64,000 nt of DNA from DASSBR01 sp035688265 (lineage in GTDB: Bacteria > Pseudomonadota > Gammaproteobacteria > Natronospirales > DASSBR01), in the NCBI GenBank assembly GCA_035688265.1, contig DASSNE010000019.1:8209-72208 (forward strand), in the 5' to 3' direction. The first letter of the stretch is position 1, and each line of letters opens with the position of its first letter. This document shows positions 43,836 to 52,845 of the stretch, piece after piece. The translations under genes were made by a program, and so were the position numbers. Below the pieces are notes generated by a model that saw only the letters and a list, made by a program, of their open reading frames with translations, was not told the DNA's origin and ran no database searches.

Positions 43836-46168
43836 TACGCGCTCATCGAATACGGCCGGCTTTGCGGCGCGACCGCCCAGTCCTTGTTCGGCTGCGCCTG
43901 CATCACGAAATGCAGCGTCCCGCCGGTGCGGATTTCAGCATCGGTAATGTAGGTGCGATCCAGCGGCTTGCCGTTGAGCGTGACCGAGCCGATGTACGAA
44001 TGGCCGGCGTCCAGGTGATCGGCGATGACGGTGAACGTCTTGCCGTTCGGCAGATGCAATACCGCGCGTTTCACGAACGGCCGACCGATCACATACTGGT
44101 TGCTCGCCGGCGTCACCGGGTAAAAACCGAGCGCGGTGAAGATCAGCCACGCGGACATCTGACCGCAGTCGTCATTGCCGGGCAGGCCTTTCGGGCCGGT
44201 GTGGTACTGCGTCGTGACGATCTGCGTCAGGCGCTTTTGCGTCATCCACGGCTGACCAGCGTAGTCGTATAAATACGCGATGTGCTGGCTCGGCTCGTTG
44301 CCCTGCGCGTAGTAGCCGATCAGGCCGGAGATATCTTCGACGTTGGCGAACTCCTTCGGGTCGACCCTGGCGTCGAACACGTGGTTGAGCTTCGCGACCA
44401 GCTTCTGCTCGCCGCCGAGCGCGTGCATCAGCCCGGCGATATCCTGCGGCTCGTACCACGAATATTCCCACGCGTTGCCTTCGGTGTAGTCGGTGTTGTA
44501 GCCGGCCTTGGCGGGGTCGAACGGCGTGCGGAAATCGCCGTTGCTTTTGCGCGCGCGCACGAAGCCGGTCTTCGGATCGAACACGTTGCGCCAGTTGCCG
44601 GCGCGCCGGTAAAACTTTGCGGCGATCTGCTTGCGCCCCATTTCCTCGGCCATGCGCGCAATCGTCCAGTCGTCGAACGCGTACTCCAGCGTTTTCGACG
44701 CGCCTTCCACTTCCTTGTCGATCGGCACGTAGCCGAGTTTCATGTAGTCCTTGAGGTCGTCGTACGGACCATAGGTCGCGCTTGCGACCATCGCCTTCAG
44801 CGCCTTGTCCGCCGAGAAGCCGCGAATGCCTTTCATGTAGGCGTCGGCAATCACCGCCACGGCGTGATAGCCGATCATGCACCAGGTTTCCTGCCCGTCG
44901 AACTGCCAGATCGGCAAGAGGCCGTACGGACTTTCCTGCTGCGAGGCGAGGAATGAATTGATGAAATCGTCGGTGCGTTCCGGCGGCTGAATCAGCGTCA
45001 GCAGCGGGTGCTCGGCGCGGTAGGTGTCCCACAACGAGTAGGTTGAATAGAACGTGAAATTCTTCGCCCGGTGCACCTGGTTGTCCGGTCCGCGATAGCG
45101 GCCGTCGACATCCATCGACAGGTTCGGCGCAATCATGGCGTGATAGAGCGCGGTGTAGAACATCTGCTCCATTGCCGGCGACGCGTCGACATCGATTGCT
45201 GACAGCGCCTTGGTCCACGCGACGCGGGCGGCGGCGCGGGTCGCATCGAAATCCCAGCCGGGCAGCGTATCGAGATTGCGGATCGCGTTCGCTTCGCTGA
45301 CCGGCGAGATCGCGACCTTGACCAGCAGCGTCCGGTTTTTCAGCTTGCCGAAATCGAACACGCCGATGGTGCCGCGGCCGGCGATTTGCGCGCGCGCCGC
45401 CGGATCGTGGTTGGCGGGCGGCGGAAAGCCGTTGTAGGCGACCTTGCCCTCGCGGTCGTAGAGTTCGTGGCCGGTCAGCGGCTGCGAGAAGCGTATCGCG
45501 AAATAGAGCTTCCTGTCCGGCGCCCAGCCGCGCGTTGCGCGATAGCCGGTGATCGTGCCGTCCTGGTGAATGCGGATGCGCGACCACAGGACCTTGCCGG
45601 GATAGTTGTAAATGCTGGAGCGCAGATCGACGAGCACGTGCGCCGGCTTGCCTTTCGAAAAGTGGTAGCGCTGCATGCCGACCCACTGGGTCGCGGTCAG
45701 TTCAACGCGGATGCCGTAATCCGACAGCGTCACCACGTAATAACCCGGCTCCGCCTGCTCGCTTTGGTGGCTGAAGCGCGAGCGATAGCCGCTGTCCGGA
45801 TCCAGGGGCGTGCCCGGATCAAGCTTGACCTGACCCGCGATCGGCATCACCAGCACGTCGCCCAAATCGGAATGGCCGGTGCCGGAGAAATGCGTTTGCG
45901 AGAAGCCGCGAATGGTCGTGTCGTCGTAGCGGTAGCCGGCAGCCCAGTCGTAGCTCTGGTGGAAGTTGCGAATCTGCGTGTCGGGACTCAACTGGATCAT
46001 GCCGAACGGCACGGTCGCGCCCGGAAAAGTGTGGCCGTCGCCGCCGGTACCGAGGAACGGATTGACCGCGGCGTAGGCCTTGGCCGGTGCGGCGCTGGCC
46101 GGCAGCGGCGCAAGGGTCGCCGTGGCAAACATGGCAGCGAGGAAGACGGTGCACTGGCGGGCGGACAT
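43832..46168 (-). CDS. GH92 exo-alpha-mannosidase
   Basis: 778 residues with a signal peptide (MSARQCTVFLAAMFATATLAPLPASA). GH92 signatures are NPFLGTGGDGHTFPGATVPFGMIQLSPD, EGNAWEYSWYEPQD and GNDDCGQMSAW, which include the calcium and catalytic acid/base regions of Ca2+-dependent alpha-mannosidases. Most GH92 enzymes trim alpha-1,2-, -1,3- or -1,4-linked mannose from glycans; linkage specificity cannot be read from sequence. It is exported, likely to the periplasm. It is divergent from the sugar transporter operon that includes GH47. Confidence 0.96.
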   Translation of the reverse strand: MSARQCTVFLAAMFATATLAPLPASAAPAKAYAAVNPFLGTGGDGHTFPGATVPFGMIQLSPDTQIRNFHQSYDWAAGYRYDDTTIRGFSQTHFSGTGHSDLGDVLVMPIAGQVKLDPGTPLDPDSGYRSRFSHQSEQAEPGYYVVTLSDYGIRVELTATQWVGMQRYHFSKGKPAHVLVDLRSSIYNYPGKVLWSRIRIHQDGTITGYRATRGWAPDRKLYFAIRFSQPLTGHELYDREGKVAYNGFPPPANHDPAARAQIAGRGTIGVFDFGKLKNRTLLVKVAISPVSEANAIRNLDTLPGWDFDATRAAARVAWTKALSAIDVDASPAMEQMFYTALYHAMIAPNLSMDVDGRYRGPDNQVHRAKNFTFYSTYSLWDTYRAEHPLLTLIQPPERTDDFINSFLASQQESPYGLLPIWQFDGQETWCMIGYHAVAVIADAYMKGIRGFSADKALKAMVASATYGPYDDLKDYMKLGYVPIDKEVEGASKTLEYAFDDWTIARMAEEMGRKQIAAKFYRRAGNWRNVFDPKTGFVRARKSNGDFRTPFDPAKAGYNTDYTEGNAWEYSWYEPQDIAGLMHALGGEQKLVAKLNHVFDARVDPKEFANVEDISGLIGYYAQGNEPSQHIAYLYDYAGQPWMTQKRLTQIVTTQYHTGPKGLPGNDDCGQMSAWLIFTALGFYPVTPASNQYVIGRPFVKRAVLHLPNGKTFTVIADHLDAGHSYIGSVTLNGKPLDRTYITDAEIRTGGTLHFVMQAQPNKDWAVAPQSRPYSMSAY

Positions 46169-46186
46169 GATTGGCTCCTCAACGTT

Positions 46187-46215
46187 TTGACAGCGCCGGC
46201 CGATCTGGCTACCGT
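46187..46215 (+). promoter_or_regulatory. Candidate promoter of the mannoside operon
   Basis: A perfect TTGACA at 46187-46192 is followed, after 17 bp, by TACCGT (46210-46215), which fits the -10 consensus weakly. It lies 46 bp before the transporter start at 46261 and points toward it. A divergent promoter for GH92 must share this 92-bp gap. Confidence 0.5.
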
Positions 46216-46260
46216 GCTTCGGCCGTCCCTGTCATTGCCGGCGCCGTGCAACCTTAATAC

Positions 46261-47580
46261 ATGACCAGCGACTTGTCATCGAAAGCCCCGTCGGCGCCAG
46301 CCGCCCCACCCAAAAGCGCCACCCACACCGCCGCAATGACGGTGATGACCGTGATCTTTTTCATGTGGGGCTTTCTCACCAGCCTGAACGACGTGCTGAT
46401 TCCGCACCTGAAGGCGGTGTTCGCCCTCAACTATGCCGAAATCATGCTGGTCCAGTTCACGTTCTTCGGCGCGTATTTCGTGATGTCGCTGCCATCGGGC
46501 AAGGTCGTGTCGTGGGTCGGCTACAAGCACAGCATTGTCATCGGCCTGGTGGTGGCGGGCCTCGGTGCCGCATTGTTCTATCCTGCCGCGGCGCTGCCGT
46601 CGTACGGCCTGTTTCTCGGCGCATTCTTCATTCTTGCGAGCGGCATCACGCTGCTGCAGGTCGCCGCGAACCCGTACGTCAGCCTGCTGGGGCCGGCTCG
46701 CACGGCATCGAGTCGGCTGAACCTGTCGCAGGCGCTCAATTCGCTCGGTACGACGCTCGCGCCGAAGTTCGGCGGCATGCTCATTCTGTCGGCCACGGTG
46801 CTTGGCGCGGCGGAACTCGCGAAGTTATCTCCGGCCCAACAGGCAGCCTATCACGCGGCACAGGCGCAGGCGGTGCAGGGGCCGTATCTCGGGCTGGCGG
46901 CGGTCTTGCTGATCCTCGCGGTGGGCGTATTCCTGTTCCGTCTGCCGGCGCCTGCAATCGAGCGCGCGGAGGGCGGCCACGCCAGGCACACGTTTCGCGA
47001 CGCGCTGAAGCACAAGCATCTGCTGTTCGGCGTCATCGGCATTTTCGTTTACGTCGGCGCCGAAGTCTCGATCGGCAGCTTCCTGATCAACTACATCTCG
47101 CTGCCCGCGATCGGCAACCTGCCGCAAGCCCGCGCGGCCGATTTTGTCGCGCTGTACTGGGGCGGCGCGATGATCGGCCGGTTTGGCGGGGCGGCGCTGC
47201 TGCAAAAGGCCGACCCGCGCAAGCTGCTGGGCATCTTCGCCGGCATTGCCGCGCTGCTGGTGGTGACGACAATGCTGACGACCGGCTTCGTCGCGGTCTG
47301 GACGATCGTCGCGATCGGCTTGTTCAACTCAATCATGTTCCCGAACATCTTCACGCTCGGCATCGACCGGATGGGCGCGCTGACCAATCGGGCGTCGAGC
47401 CTGCTGATCATGGCGATCGTCGGCGGCGCCGTGATTCCGGAACTGCAAGGCCTACTCGCGGATACGATCGGACTGCACCACGCTTTCGTGTTGCCGTTGT
47501 TGTGCTATCTGTACATTATCTTTTATGGCTTCAAAGGCTCAAGAATGAATGTGGGAGCGAGCGCTGCTCGCGATCAATGA
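46261..47580 (+). CDS. FHS (FucP)-family sugar MFS transporter
   Basis: 439 residues with about 12 TM segments. FMWGFLTSLNDVLIPHLK is the signature of FucP/GluP-type sugar:H+ symporters, and AANPYVSLLG and GAVIPELQGLLAD are typical later motifs. Inferred substrate is mannose or a related hexose, from its place in the operon with mannosidases and a mannose-isomerase-like enzyme. The last 12 codons are made of a REP element (47551-47580), so the C-terminus was probably altered by repeat insertion. Confidence 0.92.
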   Translation: MTSDLSSKAPSAPAAPPKSATHTAAMTVMTVIFFMWGFLTSLNDVLIPHLKAVFALNYAEIMLVQFTFFGAYFVMSLPSGKVVSWVGYKHSIVIGLVVAGLGAALFYPAAALPSYGLFLGAFFILASGITLLQVAANPYVSLLGPARTASSRLNLSQALNSLGTTLAPKFGGMLILSATVLGAAELAKLSPAQQAAYHAAQAQAVQGPYLGLAAVLLILAVGVFLFRLPAPAIERAEGGHARHTFRDALKHKHLLFGVIGIFVYVGAEVSIGSFLINYISLPAIGNLPQARAADFVALYWGGAMIGRFGGAALLQKADPRKLLGIFAGIAALLVVTTMLTTGFVAVWTIVAIGLFNSIMFPNIFTLGIDRMGALTNRASSLLIMAIVGGAVIPELQGLLADTIGLHHAFVLPLLCYLYIIFYGFKGSRMNVGASAARDQ

Positions 47581-47610
47581 TTTAATCGCGGCCGGCGGCC
47601 GCTCCTACAC
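47551..47610. repeat. REP-like inverted pair at the end of the transporter gene
   Basis: GTGGGAGCGAGCGCTGCTCGCGAT and, inverted, ATCGCGGCCGGCGGCCGCTCCTACAC lie head to head. These resemble the GTGGGAGC-type REP sequences of Pseudomonas and relatives. The left half codes for the last residues of the transporter (SAARDQ), so the insertion replaced the original stop region. Confidence 0.75.
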
Positions 47611-47630
47611 GGAATGGCGACGGTATACGA

Positions 47631-48608
47631 ATGACTGAAATAGTGTGTTTTGGGGAAGCGCTGATCGACTTCCACGCGGAGGCGCCGCTTGAGGCCGGTG
47701 CGCCGGCTCAATTCGTCCGGTACGCCGGCGGCGCGCCGGCCAATGTCGCGGTCGCCGTGGCGAAGCTCGGCGGTCGTGCGGCGTATGTCGGCATGCTGGG
47801 ACGCGACCTGTTTGCAGACTTCCTGCTGCAAAGCTTCGAGGAAGCCGGCGTCGAGACCCGCTATATCGCCCGCACGAATGAAGCCAACACCGGCCTGGCT
47901 TTCGTATCGCTCGACGACGACGGCGAGCGCCGGTTCAGTTTCTACCGCCCGCCCGCGGCCGACCTGTTGTTTCGGCCGGCGCATTTTCGCGATGACTGCT
48001 TCAGCGCCGCGAAGATCTTCCACGCATGTTCCAACAGCCTGACTGAATCCGCGATTGCCGAGACCACGCTGGAAGGCATGCGTCGCGCCCGCGCGGCAGG
48101 CGCGCTGGTCAGTTTCGACGTCAACCTGCGCCCGGCGCTGTGGCCGGCGGCGGTCGATCCGCGCGCGCGCATTGCGGCGGCGCTCGCCGAGGCCGATATC
48201 GTGAAGTTGTGCGGCTCGGAACTGGCGTTTCTGGCCAACTCAGCGGGCAGCGAAGACGCCGTGCTCGATGAACTATGGCGCGGCCGCGCGGAGCTGGTAT
48301 TGATTACCGACGGCGCCGCGCCGATTCGCTACTTTACCCGCACCGGAAGCGGCGAAGTGGCGACCATCGCGACACGAGCCGTCAACACGAATGCGGCAGG
48401 CGATGCATTTATCGGCGGTTTCCTTTACCGCCTCACAAAGCGCGGTATCGACGCGGCGGGACTGCCGTCATTTGCCGCAACTGGCGAGCTGAAATCCATG
48501 CTGCACTTTGCCGCCGCCTGCGGTGCGTTCGCGGTCACCCGCCACGGCGCCTTTACCGCGATGCCGACGCTCGACCAGGTCGAGGCGCTGCTGAAGGCAC
48601 ACCCATGA
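47631..48608 (+). CDS. PfkB-family carbohydrate kinase (fructokinase-like)
   Basis: 325-residue ribokinase-fold sugar kinase. The N-terminal GGAPANVAVAVAKLGG and C-terminal NAAGDAFIGGF motif (anion hole and catalytic Asp) are clear; the usual GAGD reads AAGD. Predicted to phosphorylate fructose at C-6, based on the operon: mannose is isomerised to fructose by the next gene. It overlaps that gene by 4 bp. Confidence 0.9.
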   Translation: MTEIVCFGEALIDFHAEAPLEAGAPAQFVRYAGGAPANVAVAVAKLGGRAAYVGMLGRDLFADFLLQSFEEAGVETRYIARTNEANTGLAFVSLDDDGERRFSFYRPPAADLLFRPAHFRDDCFSAAKIFHACSNSLTESAIAETTLEGMRRARAAGALVSFDVNLRPALWPAAVDPRARIAAALAEADIVKLCGSELAFLANSAGSEDAVLDELWRGRAELVLITDGAAPIRYFTRTGSGEVATIATRAVNTNAAGDAFIGGFLYRLTKRGIDAAGLPSFAATGELKSMLHFAAACGAFAVTRHGAFTAMPTLDQVEALLKAHP

Positions 48609-49786
48609 GCGACAAACCAGACTTCAATTCGCCGGCCTTTTTGCGGGACCATATCGCGCAAACCATGCGCTTTTATCATCCGCGCGCAATTGATCCGGAT
48701 GGCGGCTTTTTTCATTACTTCAAGGACGACGGCACGGTCTACGACCGCCAGCATCGCCATCTCGTCAGCAGCACGCGCTTCGTGTTCGATTACGCGATGG
48801 CGGCGCGAGAGTTCGGCGATCCGGCCTGGCTCGACGCGGCACGTCATGGGCTGCGGTACCTGCGCGAAGTGCATCGCGACGCGAACACCGGCGGCTACAT
48901 CTGGACGCTGCGCGATGGCCGACCGGAGGACTGCACCAATCACTGTTACGGTGCTGCCTTCGTACTGCTCGCATACTCAAAGGCGCTACAGGCGGGTATC
49001 GCCGAGGCCGGCGAGTGGCTCGACGAAACCTGGCGACTGCTCGAAACGCGCTACTGGGATGCGGCAGCCGGGCTGTACCGCGACGAGGCCGATGCCGACT
49101 GGCGCTTCTCGCCGTATCGCGGCCAGAACGCGAACATGCATCTATGCGAAGCGACGCTCGCCGCGTACGACGCGACCGGCGAAAGGCGTTACCTGGAGCG
49201 CGCCTACCTGCTGGCCGATCACATGACGCGGCGCCAGGCCGCCAAGGCGGGCGGCTTTATCTGGGAGCATTACGACAGCGACTGGGACATCGACTGGGAC
49301 TACAACCGGGACAATCCGCGGCACCTGTTCCGGCCGTGGGGTTTTCAGGCCGGCCACCAGACGGAGTGGGCGAAACTGCTGCTGACGCTCGATCGGCACG
49401 TCGATGAGGCGTGGCTCGTGCCGCGGGCGCAGGAATTATTCGACGCGACACTGGAACGCGCGTGGGATGAGGAGTTCGGCGGCATCGTGTACGGCTTCGC
49501 GCCGGACGACAGCATTTGCGACGCCGACAAGTATTACTGGGTGCAGGCCGAGTCGCTGGTCGCGGCGGCGCGGCTGGCGAAACGCACCGGCGAGGCGCGT
49601 TATCAGGATTGGTACGCGCGGCTGTGGACGTATGCGTGGCGGCATTTCGTCGATCATGAATACGGCGCCTGGTTTCGCATCCTCGACCGCGAGAATCACA
49701 AATACAGCGACGAGAAAAGCCCCGCCGGCAAGACCGATTACCATACGATGGGCGCGTGCTACGAACTGCTGGAACTTAAAAAATGA
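48605..49786 (+). CDS. AGE-family epimerase/isomerase (mannose isomerase-like)
   Basis: 393 residues, (alpha/alpha)6-barrel N-acylglucosamine 2-epimerase family. Histidine motifs are QNANMHLCEATLAAY, GFQAGHQTEWAKLLL and DYHTMGACYELLEL. The closest functional types are D-mannose isomerases (mannose to fructose) and YihS. The neighbours (mannosidases upstream and downstream, fructokinase) favour mannose isomerase. Starts in an ATGA overlap with the kinase stop, and its stop overlaps the GH47 start likewise, so the three are tightly coupled. Confidence 0.9.
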   Translation: MSDKPDFNSPAFLRDHIAQTMRFYHPRAIDPDGGFFHYFKDDGTVYDRQHRHLVSSTRFVFDYAMAAREFGDPAWLDAARHGLRYLREVHRDANTGGYIWTLRDGRPEDCTNHCYGAAFVLLAYSKALQAGIAEAGEWLDETWRLLETRYWDAAAGLYRDEADADWRFSPYRGQNANMHLCEATLAAYDATGERRYLERAYLLADHMTRRQAAKAGGFIWEHYDSDWDIDWDYNRDNPRHLFRPWGFQAGHQTEWAKLLLTLDRHVDEAWLVPRAQELFDATLERAWDEEFGGIVYGFAPDDSICDADKYYWVQAESLVAAARLAKRTGEARYQDWYARLWTYAWRHFVDHEYGAWFRILDRENHKYSDEKSPAGKTDYHTMGACYELLELKK

Positions 49787-51135
49787 AAACCGTCATCCTG
49801 CTTGTTGCCGCCCTGCTACCGTTCGCCGCAACGGCCGCGCCAAAGCCGGTCGACACCACCGCGCTCGCCGCGCAGGTCAAGGCGCAATTCCTGCACGCGT
49901 GGCGCAATTACGAACGCCACGCGTGGGGCCACGACGAGTTGCGTCCGCTCAGCAAAAAGCCGTACGACTGGTACGGCCAGTCACTGATGATGACGCCGGT
50001 GGATGCGCTCGACACGCTGGTGCTGATGGGGCTGAAACACGAGGCCGACAAGGACCGCACGCTGATCGACACCCAGCTGTCGTTCGACGAGGACATTTAC
50101 GTCAAGAATTTTGAAGTGACGATCCGGCTGCTGGGTGGCCTGCTGTCCGGTTACGAGCTGACGGGCGACAAGCACCTGCTGACACTTGCCGACGATCTCG
50201 GCACGCGGCTGCTGCCGGTCTTCGACTCGCCGACGGGACTGCCGTACCGCTACGTCAATCTGCGCACCGGCAAGGTGCGCGGCGTCGACACCAATCCGGC
50301 CGAAACCGGTACGCTGCTGCTCGAATTCGGCACGCTGAGCAAATTGACCGGCAACCCCGTTTTCTACCAGAAGGCCAAGCGGGCGCTGGTCGAAACGTAC
50401 AAGCGCCGTTCGGCGATCGGCCTCGTCGGCAGTAGCATTAACGTCGAAACCGGCCAATGGACCGACACCGACTCGCACATCGGCGGTGGCATCGATTCGT
50501 ATTACGAGTACCTGTGGAAGTGCTGGAAGCTGTTCGGCGACCGCGATTGTCTCGCGATGTGGCGGACCAGCATCAAGGCGATCAACAAATACCTCGCCGA
50601 CGACGTGCACGGCCGGCTCTGGTACGGTCACGCCGACATGAATACCGGCAAGCGCACCGGTACGACCTACGGCGCGCTTGCCGCGTTCTTTCCGGCCGTG
50701 CTCGCCTTCTCGGGCGATCTGAAGCGCGCCGCGCGGCTGCAGGATTCATCCTTCCGCATGTGGAATCTGTACGGCATTGAACCGGAAGTCATCGACTACA
50801 AGACGATGCAAGTGAAATACCCGGCCTACCACCTGCGCCCCGAAATCGTCGAGTCGACCTATTATCTCTATCACTTCACGCACGACCCGAAGTATCTGAA
50901 GATGGGTCGGACAATGTTTCGCGACTTCGTCGAATACTGCCGCACGAAGCATGGCTATGCCTCGCTCGGCAGCGTGATCACGAAAAAGCAGATCGACGAA
51001 ATGCCGAGCTTCGTGTTCGCCGAAACCTTCAAGTACTTCTACCTGCTGTTCGCGCCGGCGCAGACGCTCGACTTCAGCACCGTGGTGTTCAACACCGAGG
51101 CTCACCCGCTGCGGCGCATGAACAAAAGCCGCTAA
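49783..51135 (+). CDS. GH47 alpha-1,2-mannosidase (class I), rare in bacteria
   Basis: 450 residues. A signal peptide (residues 1-19, cleavage near ATAAP) is followed by the GH47 (alpha/alpha)7 barrel. Conserved motifs are ALDTLVLMGL (75-84), FEVTIRLLGGLLSGYEL with E111, GGGIDSYYEYLWK (234-246, D238), LRPEIVES with E354, FAETFKYFYLLF with E414, and FNTEAHPL with Thr438, the Ca2+-binding threonine. Class I mannosidases trim alpha-1,2-mannose from high-mannose N-glycans and are mainly eukaryotic; a few bacterial members, such as the Caulobacter enzyme, are known. Last gene of the operon; exported, so it and GH92 act outside the cytoplasm. Confidence 0.95.
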   Translation: MKTVILLVAALLPFAATAAPKPVDTTALAAQVKAQFLHAWRNYERHAWGHDELRPLSKKPYDWYGQSLMMTPVDALDTLVLMGLKHEADKDRTLIDTQLSFDEDIYVKNFEVTIRLLGGLLSGYELTGDKHLLTLADDLGTRLLPVFDSPTGLPYRYVNLRTGKVRGVDTNPAETGTLLLEFGTLSKLTGNPVFYQKAKRALVETYKRRSAIGLVGSSINVETGQWTDTDSHIGGGIDSYYEYLWKCWKLFGDRDCLAMWRTSIKAINKYLADDVHGRLWYGHADMNTGKRTGTTYGALAAFFPAVLAFSGDLKRAARLQDSSFRMWNLYGIEPEVIDYKTMQVKYPAYHLRPEIVESTYYLYHFTHDPKYLKMGRTMFRDFVEYCRTKHGYASLGSVITKKQIDEMPSFVFAETFKYFYLLFAPAQTLDFSTVVFNTEAHPLRRMNKSR

Positions 51136-51140
51136 CGGCG

Positions 51141-52787
51141 TCAGGCCGCTTGCGCCAGTACCCAGCCCTTCGGATCGACGACCACCTTCGCGCCGTGCGG
51201 CACGGCGAACGATGCGACGCCGGCGGGCATCGCAATGCGGCGCGGCTTGCCATCGACTGCCACCGGCAGCGGCAGCTCGAAATTGTCGTGGCGCCAGCGC
51301 AGCGTGATCGTGTCGGTCTGATCCCCCGCCTTGCGCGTCAGCGCATATTCGGGCTCCGCCGCCTTGTACAGGTAGCGCTGCCAGAACCAGTCCAGATTCT
51401 CACTGGCCAACTGGTTCACCAGGTCGGTAAAATCCTTTGTCGACACCAGCTTATAGGCGAAGCGCGGGTCGTTCTGGAACTGGTATAACGCCTTGAAGAA
51501 CAGCTTGTCGCCCAGCAGCCAGCGCAGCGTGTGCAGCACGCACGCGCCCTTGGTGTAGATGTCGCCGATGTAGGCCTCGTCGCCGGTCAGGTTCCTGCCC
51601 TGCACGATCGGCTTCTTGTTTTTGATGTGGCTGCAGATGCCGTGCATGTACTCGAGGTACTTGGGCACGCCCAGCGTGTCGTTGACGTAGATCGCCTCTG
51701 AATACGCGGCGAAGCCTTCGTGCAACCAGAAGTCCGACCAGTCGCGCGCGGTCAGCTTGTTGCCCCACCATTCGTGGGCAGTTTCGTGCAGCAACAGCCA
51801 GTCAAAGCCATACTTGTTGTCCTTGAAGTGCGAGCCGTAGGCGATGAGCGTCTGGTGCTCCATGCCTTCATAGGGCGCCTCGGCGACCCAGTACTTGTCG
51901 CGCAGGAACGGATATTCGCCAAAGCGACGGCCAAGCACGGCGAGTATCTTGGCGCCTTCGCGCAGCCACATCTTGCGCGCCTTTTTTACGTCCTGCGGCA
52001 GCGCCCAGAAAATGATCGTCTTGTCGAGATTACCGTGAATGCCGTGGTAGGGCGCCTTGATCGGCACGTACGGCGCGACGTTGATCGTGACGTCGTAATT
52101 GTTGATCGGGTAGCTCACGCGCCAGTGCGTCGTGATCGTGCCGTTGGCGTTGCGCGTCTCGCCGACCTTGCGGCCATTCGACAGGCCGACGAGGCTGGCC
52201 GGCACGGTCAGCGCAATCGTCATGCCCTCGTCCGGCTCGTCGGACGGCGCGTCCTTGCACGGCCACCAGATATCGCCGCCGCTGCCTTCGCTGGTGACGC
52301 CGATCCACGGCGCGCCGGATGGCGTGTGAGCCCAGACGAAGCCGTCCATCCACGGCGGGTTGACCGCCACATAGGGCGCGCCGCCGTAGCTGACGGTGAC
52401 GGCATGCCGGCTGCCGGTCTGCCATGGCTGCGTGAGTGGTACGCGGATCATGCCGTCGCGATGGCTGAATGCCGCGGACTGTCCGTCGACGCTCACCTTG
52501 TAGACGCTGAGATGCCCGTCGAGCTGGACCTCGAACACCTTGAGCGGCTTCAGCACCGCCACGGTGATCTTGTTGCGCCCGTCGATCGTCTGGTTCTTCG
52601 GATGCACCGCGACGGCGAGATCGTAGCGGCGCACGTCGTAGGCCGCTTGCGCTGGCAGCAGCGGCCCGCCGGTGACGGCGACCTGCTCCCATTCGTGGCG
52701 CTGCCATGCGAAATATCCATAGCGAACGGCGAAGCCTATCCCGATAAGGATGGCGATCACTACAGTAATCGTGATCAGTCTGCGCAT
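51141..52787 (-). CDS. M1-family metallopeptidase, membrane-anchored
   Basis: 548 residues. One N-terminal membrane segment (LITITVVIAILIGIGFAVRYGYF) anchors it, likely facing the periplasm. The gluzincin zinc site HETAHEWWGNKL (near residue 331) plus WLHEGFA supplies the third ligand. The exopeptidase loop is GMEHQ instead of GAMEN. It is shorter than the two other M1 proteins of the window and lacks the C-terminal ERAP1-like domain. It is convergent with GH47, 5 bp from its end. Confidence 0.92.
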   Translation of the reverse strand: MRRLITITVVIAILIGIGFAVRYGYFAWQRHEWEQVAVTGGPLLPAQAAYDVRRYDLAVAVHPKNQTIDGRNKITVAVLKPLKVFEVQLDGHLSVYKVSVDGQSAAFSHRDGMIRVPLTQPWQTGSRHAVTVSYGGAPYVAVNPPWMDGFVWAHTPSGAPWIGVTSEGSGGDIWWPCKDAPSDEPDEGMTIALTVPASLVGLSNGRKVGETRNANGTITTHWRVSYPINNYDVTINVAPYVPIKAPYHGIHGNLDKTIIFWALPQDVKKARKMWLREGAKILAVLGRRFGEYPFLRDKYWVAEAPYEGMEHQTLIAYGSHFKDNKYGFDWLLLHETAHEWWGNKLTARDWSDFWLHEGFAAYSEAIYVNDTLGVPKYLEYMHGICSHIKNKKPIVQGRNLTGDEAYIGDIYTKGACVLHTLRWLLGDKLFFKALYQFQNDPRFAYKLVSTKDFTDLVNQLASENLDWFWQRYLYKAAEPEYALTRKAGDQTDTITLRWRHDNFELPLPVAVDGKPRRIAMPAGVASFAVPHGAKVVVDPKGWVLAQAA

Positions 52788-52845
52788 GGTTCAGTGCTTC
52801 GGTTTATGAGAAGATTCCCTTCATTTTATTATAGGGAGCTCACCT

